A stretch of 5,297 bases of DNA from Spirochaetae bacterium HGW-Spirochaetae-7 (lineage in GTDB: Bacteria > Spirochaetota > Spirochaetia > Treponematales > UBA12059), in NCBI GenBank assembly GCA_002839245.1, contig PGXR01000199.1, positions 1 through 5,297 on the forward strand. The letters run 5' to 3'. Within the stretch, counting starts at the first letter, position 1, and every line of letters begins with the position of its first letter. A program made the translations under genes and the position numbers. Below are positions 4,626-5,297 of this stretch, piece after piece. Under the pieces are notes generated by a model. The model had not been told where the DNA came from. It did not search any database and worked only from the letters and a program-made list of their open reading frames with translations.

Positions 4626-4653
4626 GTCGTTCCGGGTCTCGACCCCGGCAGCC
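4626..4653. repeat. Palindromic intergenic element of the dispersed 'VPGLDPG' type
   Basis: The core CCGGG (4632-4636) / CCCGG (4644-4648) folds into a hairpin with inner stem GGGT/ACCC (4634-4637, 4642-4645), loop CTCG and one bulged C. The surroundings, GTCGTT before and CAGCCAC after, follow the layout of a palindrome dispersed in many bacterial genomes, commonly written GTCATTCCCGGG...CCCGGGAATCCAG. Read in one frame it gives VVPGLDPGSHSG, like the 'VPGLDPGIH' peptides often predicted from those repeats. It lies in the hflX leader. Membership is judged from memory and one copy. Confidence 0.5.
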
Positions 4654-4672
4654 ACTCGGGAGTATCATGGAG

Positions 4673-4678
4673 AGGTGA
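4673..4678 (+). promoter_or_regulatory. Ribosome binding site that selects a TTG start for hflX
   Basis: AGGTGA pairs with the anti-Shine-Dalgarno sequence and lies 5 nt before TTG at 4684. An in-frame GTG at 4675 overlaps this site and has only GGAG 2 nt upstream, which is too close, so TTG is the better start. Confidence 0.55.
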
Positions 4679-4683
4679 ACGAA

Positions 4684-5297
4684 TTGTACGATACGGCCGC
4701 CCGTCCGGAACGGGCCTATCTAGTCGGCATCAGGGACGACAAGGTCAGGGTGGAGGAGGCGGAGAGCCTCCTTCATGAACTGGTGGGTCTCGCGTCGACG
4801 CTGGGCATCGAAACGGCCGGCTCGATGATGGTGCAGCTCCGCACCAGGAGCCCGGCGACCCTCATTGGCTCGGGCAAGGTCGAAGAAATAATCGCCGCCG
4901 CCAAGGCCGAAGGCGCCGGTTCGATAATCTTCGACAGGACCCTGAGCCCGGTTCACCAGCGGAACTGGGAGAAACTGTCGGGTATGGCGGTTTACGACCG
5001 CTCGGAATTGATAATAGACATTTTTGCCAGCCGGGCGCGCAGCCGGGAGGCGACGCTCCAGGTGGAGCTCGCCAGGCTCAAGTACTCGCTGCCCAGGCTT
5101 GCGCATTCCTATGGCGAGCTTCATCGCCAACGGGGCGGCAGTTTCGGAACCAAGGGCGCCGGCGAGCAGAAGATCGAACTCGACAGGCGGCAGATAGCCA
5201 GGAAGATCGAGGACATAGAGGACGAACTTGAAATCGTGCGCCGTTCGAGGGCAACGCAACGGAAACGGCGGGAACGGCTGGCTATCAAGCGGGCGGC
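4684..5297 (+). CDS. hflX: HflX ribosome-associated GTPase, N-terminal part (3' truncated by the window)
   Basis: The visible 204 residues are the N-terminal HflX domain and the coiled-coil linker. HflX is a GTPase that binds the 50S subunit and splits stalled or stress-inactivated ribosomes. Seen in order are ERAYLVGI (9-16), the ESLLHEL helix region, ATLIGSGKVEEI (58-69), the LSPVHQRNWEKL and YDRSELIIDIFASRARSREA segments, then the HflX signature RGGSFGTKGAGEQKIELDRR (150-169). After this comes a strongly charged helix, about 170-204, rich in Arg, Glu and Lys. Family proteins usually read GTRGPGETKLE at the signature, so this one has Ala-Gly-Glu-Gln variants at known variable positions. The G domain with Walker A lies past the window edge. 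The start is TTG at 4684, with an alternative GTG at 4675. A TATAGT at 4622-4627 could be a -10 box, but no good -35 box is present. Confidence 0.92.
   Translation, partial: MYDTAARPERAYLVGIRDDKVRVEEAESLLHELVGLASTLGIETAGSMMVQLRTRSPATLIGSGKVEEIIAAAKAEGAGSIIFDRTLSPVHQRNWEKLSGMAVYDRSELIIDIFASRARSREATLQVELARLKYSLPRLAHSYGELHRQRGGSFGTKGAGEQKIELDRRQIARKIEDIEDELEIVRRSRATQRKRRERLAIKRA

Noticed and set aside
4628..4650. tRNA fragment, because the GTTCCGGGTCTCGACCCCGG stretch looks like a T arm
   Set aside because: The loop is too short and lacks the TTCGA core, and there is no acceptor, D or anticodon arm around it.
4554..4655. 34-residue N-terminal extension of the aminotransferase
   Set aside because: It would be encoded by the predicted promoter and ribosome binding site, and it shows no similarity to the family N-terminus.
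4720..5259. 179-codon minus-strand open frame opposite hflX
   Set aside because: It lies fully antisense to a well recognised HflX sequence and shows no family motif or ribosome binding site.

Overview
This is a GC-rich bacterial chromosomal window, roughly 60% G+C by eye. It holds six complete or nearly complete genes and the tail of a seventh. The mix of a family B DNA polymerase (Pol II type), a eukaryote-type alanine aminotransferase, a stand-alone cytosolic parvulin and an HflX with a 'GTKGAGEQKIELDRR' signature would fit a GC-rich spirochaete or a similar environmental lineage. That taxonomic guess is weak, because no rRNA or other marker is present.

Layout. The left edge (1-217, + strand) is the 3' end of a Pol II-like polymerase gene; its protein ends in a sliding-clamp-binding peptide, QPELF. 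A 75-bp gap follows with a good promoter and overlapping palindromes. It drives a two-gene MazE/MazF toxin-antitoxin operon (293-855, + strand), whose base composition is visibly lower in G+C than its neighbours. The toxin stop codon directly abuts the stop codon of a convergent gene.

The convergent gene (2733-856, - strand) is the most notable object here. It encodes a 625-residue protein that joins a full-length low-specificity threonine aldolase (PLP fold type I) to a full-length SagB-type FMN dehydrogenase (nitroreductase fold). Upstream on the same strand are a 92-residue parvulin, ppiC (3053-2775), and an alanine aminotransferase (4553-3198). The parvulin is bracketed by inverted copies of a 15-bp repeat, and a tandem heptamer array (unit ACTGATC) lies directly after the aminotransferase gene. 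The three minus-strand genes could be one transcript, but the 144-bp repeat-bearing gap before ppiC leaves room for a separate promoter.

On the right, hflX (4684 to the window end, + strand, truncated by the edge) diverges from the aminotransferase. The 130-bp divergent region holds a recognisable minus-strand promoter with a palindrome over its -10 box. It also holds a palindromic element of the dispersed 'VPGLDPG' type in the hflX leader.

How the genes work together. MazE and MazF form one functional unit. The aldolase-dehydrogenase fusion joins two activities in one chain, which suggests sequential chemistry on an amino-acid-derived substrate, but no substrate can be read from the sequence. 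No peptide-azole (TOMM) partner genes are visible, and the Lys-Tyr pair of azoline oxidases reads Arg-Tyr here. The remaining genes look like ordinary housekeeping neighbours.
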